From Treponema sp. UBA3662 (GTDB lineage Bacteria > Spirochaetota > Spirochaetia > Treponematales > Treponemataceae): a stretch of DNA of 5,863 bases. Each line of letters starts with the position of its first letter. The stretch's first letter is position 1. The notes under the pieces are model-generated. The model worked only from the letters and a program-made list of their open reading frames with translations, did not search any database and was not told where the DNA came from. Positions 5,771-5,863 of this stretch are shown one piece after another. Location: the NCBI GenBank assembly GCA_002373205.1, contig DFJV01000107.1, forward strand, positions 1-5,863. Direction: 5' to 3'. The position numbers were made by a program, and so were the translations under genes.

Positions 5771-5863
5771 TACACCTGGCTCCTGGCTTGCTTGGAGAAC
5801 CATCGAAGACTATGCAAAGCACCGCATTTCCAGGTTCGACACTTTGCTTTAAAACGCCTAACA

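Noticed and set aside
5831..5845. GGTTCGAC resembling a tRNA T-loop
   Set aside because: The flanking bases do not pair into a T-stem, and no acceptor or anticodon arm is visible.
5670..5852. Plus-strand 60-residue frame ending four bases before the GCCTAAC motif
   Set aside because: The end position is suggestive of a cassette gene, but the frame runs antisense through the PBECR4 start and the terminator hairpin and lacks a ribosome site.
1..5863. CRISPR array or insertion sequence with terminal repeats
   Set aside because: No regularly spaced direct repeats and no intact transposase or paired terminal inverted repeats were seen.

Overview
The window reads almost entirely on the minus strand and looks like an accessory 'polymorphic toxin' island from a host-associated bacterium. 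A spirochaete of the Treponema type is my best guess. It rests on the style of the Rpn-family nuclease remnant at the left end, the RHS/YD-repeat protein and the many small membrane proteins of unknown function. A Firmicute source is not excluded. There is no rRNA, tRNA or housekeeping gene to fix the taxon.

Layout in the direction of transcription (right to left): (1) 5746-5863, a non-coding edge ending in a motif that resembles an integron core site. (2) A strong hairpin with a T-tract, 5710-5738. (3) A 194-aa PBECR4-like nuclease-fold protein, 5110-5694. (4) A 5'-truncated RHS/YD-repeat protein, 2319-5003. Its GC-rich core ends at the classic DPDGR boundary, and an AT-rich 213-residue C-terminal toxin module with a glycine zipper follows. 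(5) A two-helix membrane protein, 1934-2332, whose TTG start and AGGAGG site lie inside the end of the RHS gene and which is the obvious immunity candidate. (6) A long palindrome, 1893-1931. (7) An ankyrin-like short ORF or remnant, 1679-1894. (8) An unrecognised 297-aa membrane protein, 725-1618. (9) A 68-aa two-helix membrane protein nine bases downstream, 509-715. (10) The broken C-terminal end of an Rpn/PD-(D/E)XK transposase-like protein, 87-485, with a second-frame piece at 409-504.

How it may work together (inference): the RHS core would encapsulate the C-terminal toxin. The glycine-zipper toxin would insert in membranes, and the overlapping two-helix protein would neutralise it there. 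The genes downstream (ankyrin fragment, 297-aa protein, 68-aa protein) look like an accumulated array of further toxin or immunity modules, as seen behind other polymorphic toxin loci. The RHS gene has lost its N-terminal secretion part, so the cluster may be an orphan cassette rather than a working export system. The PBECR4 gene upstream may be a separate ribonuclease-like toxin module.
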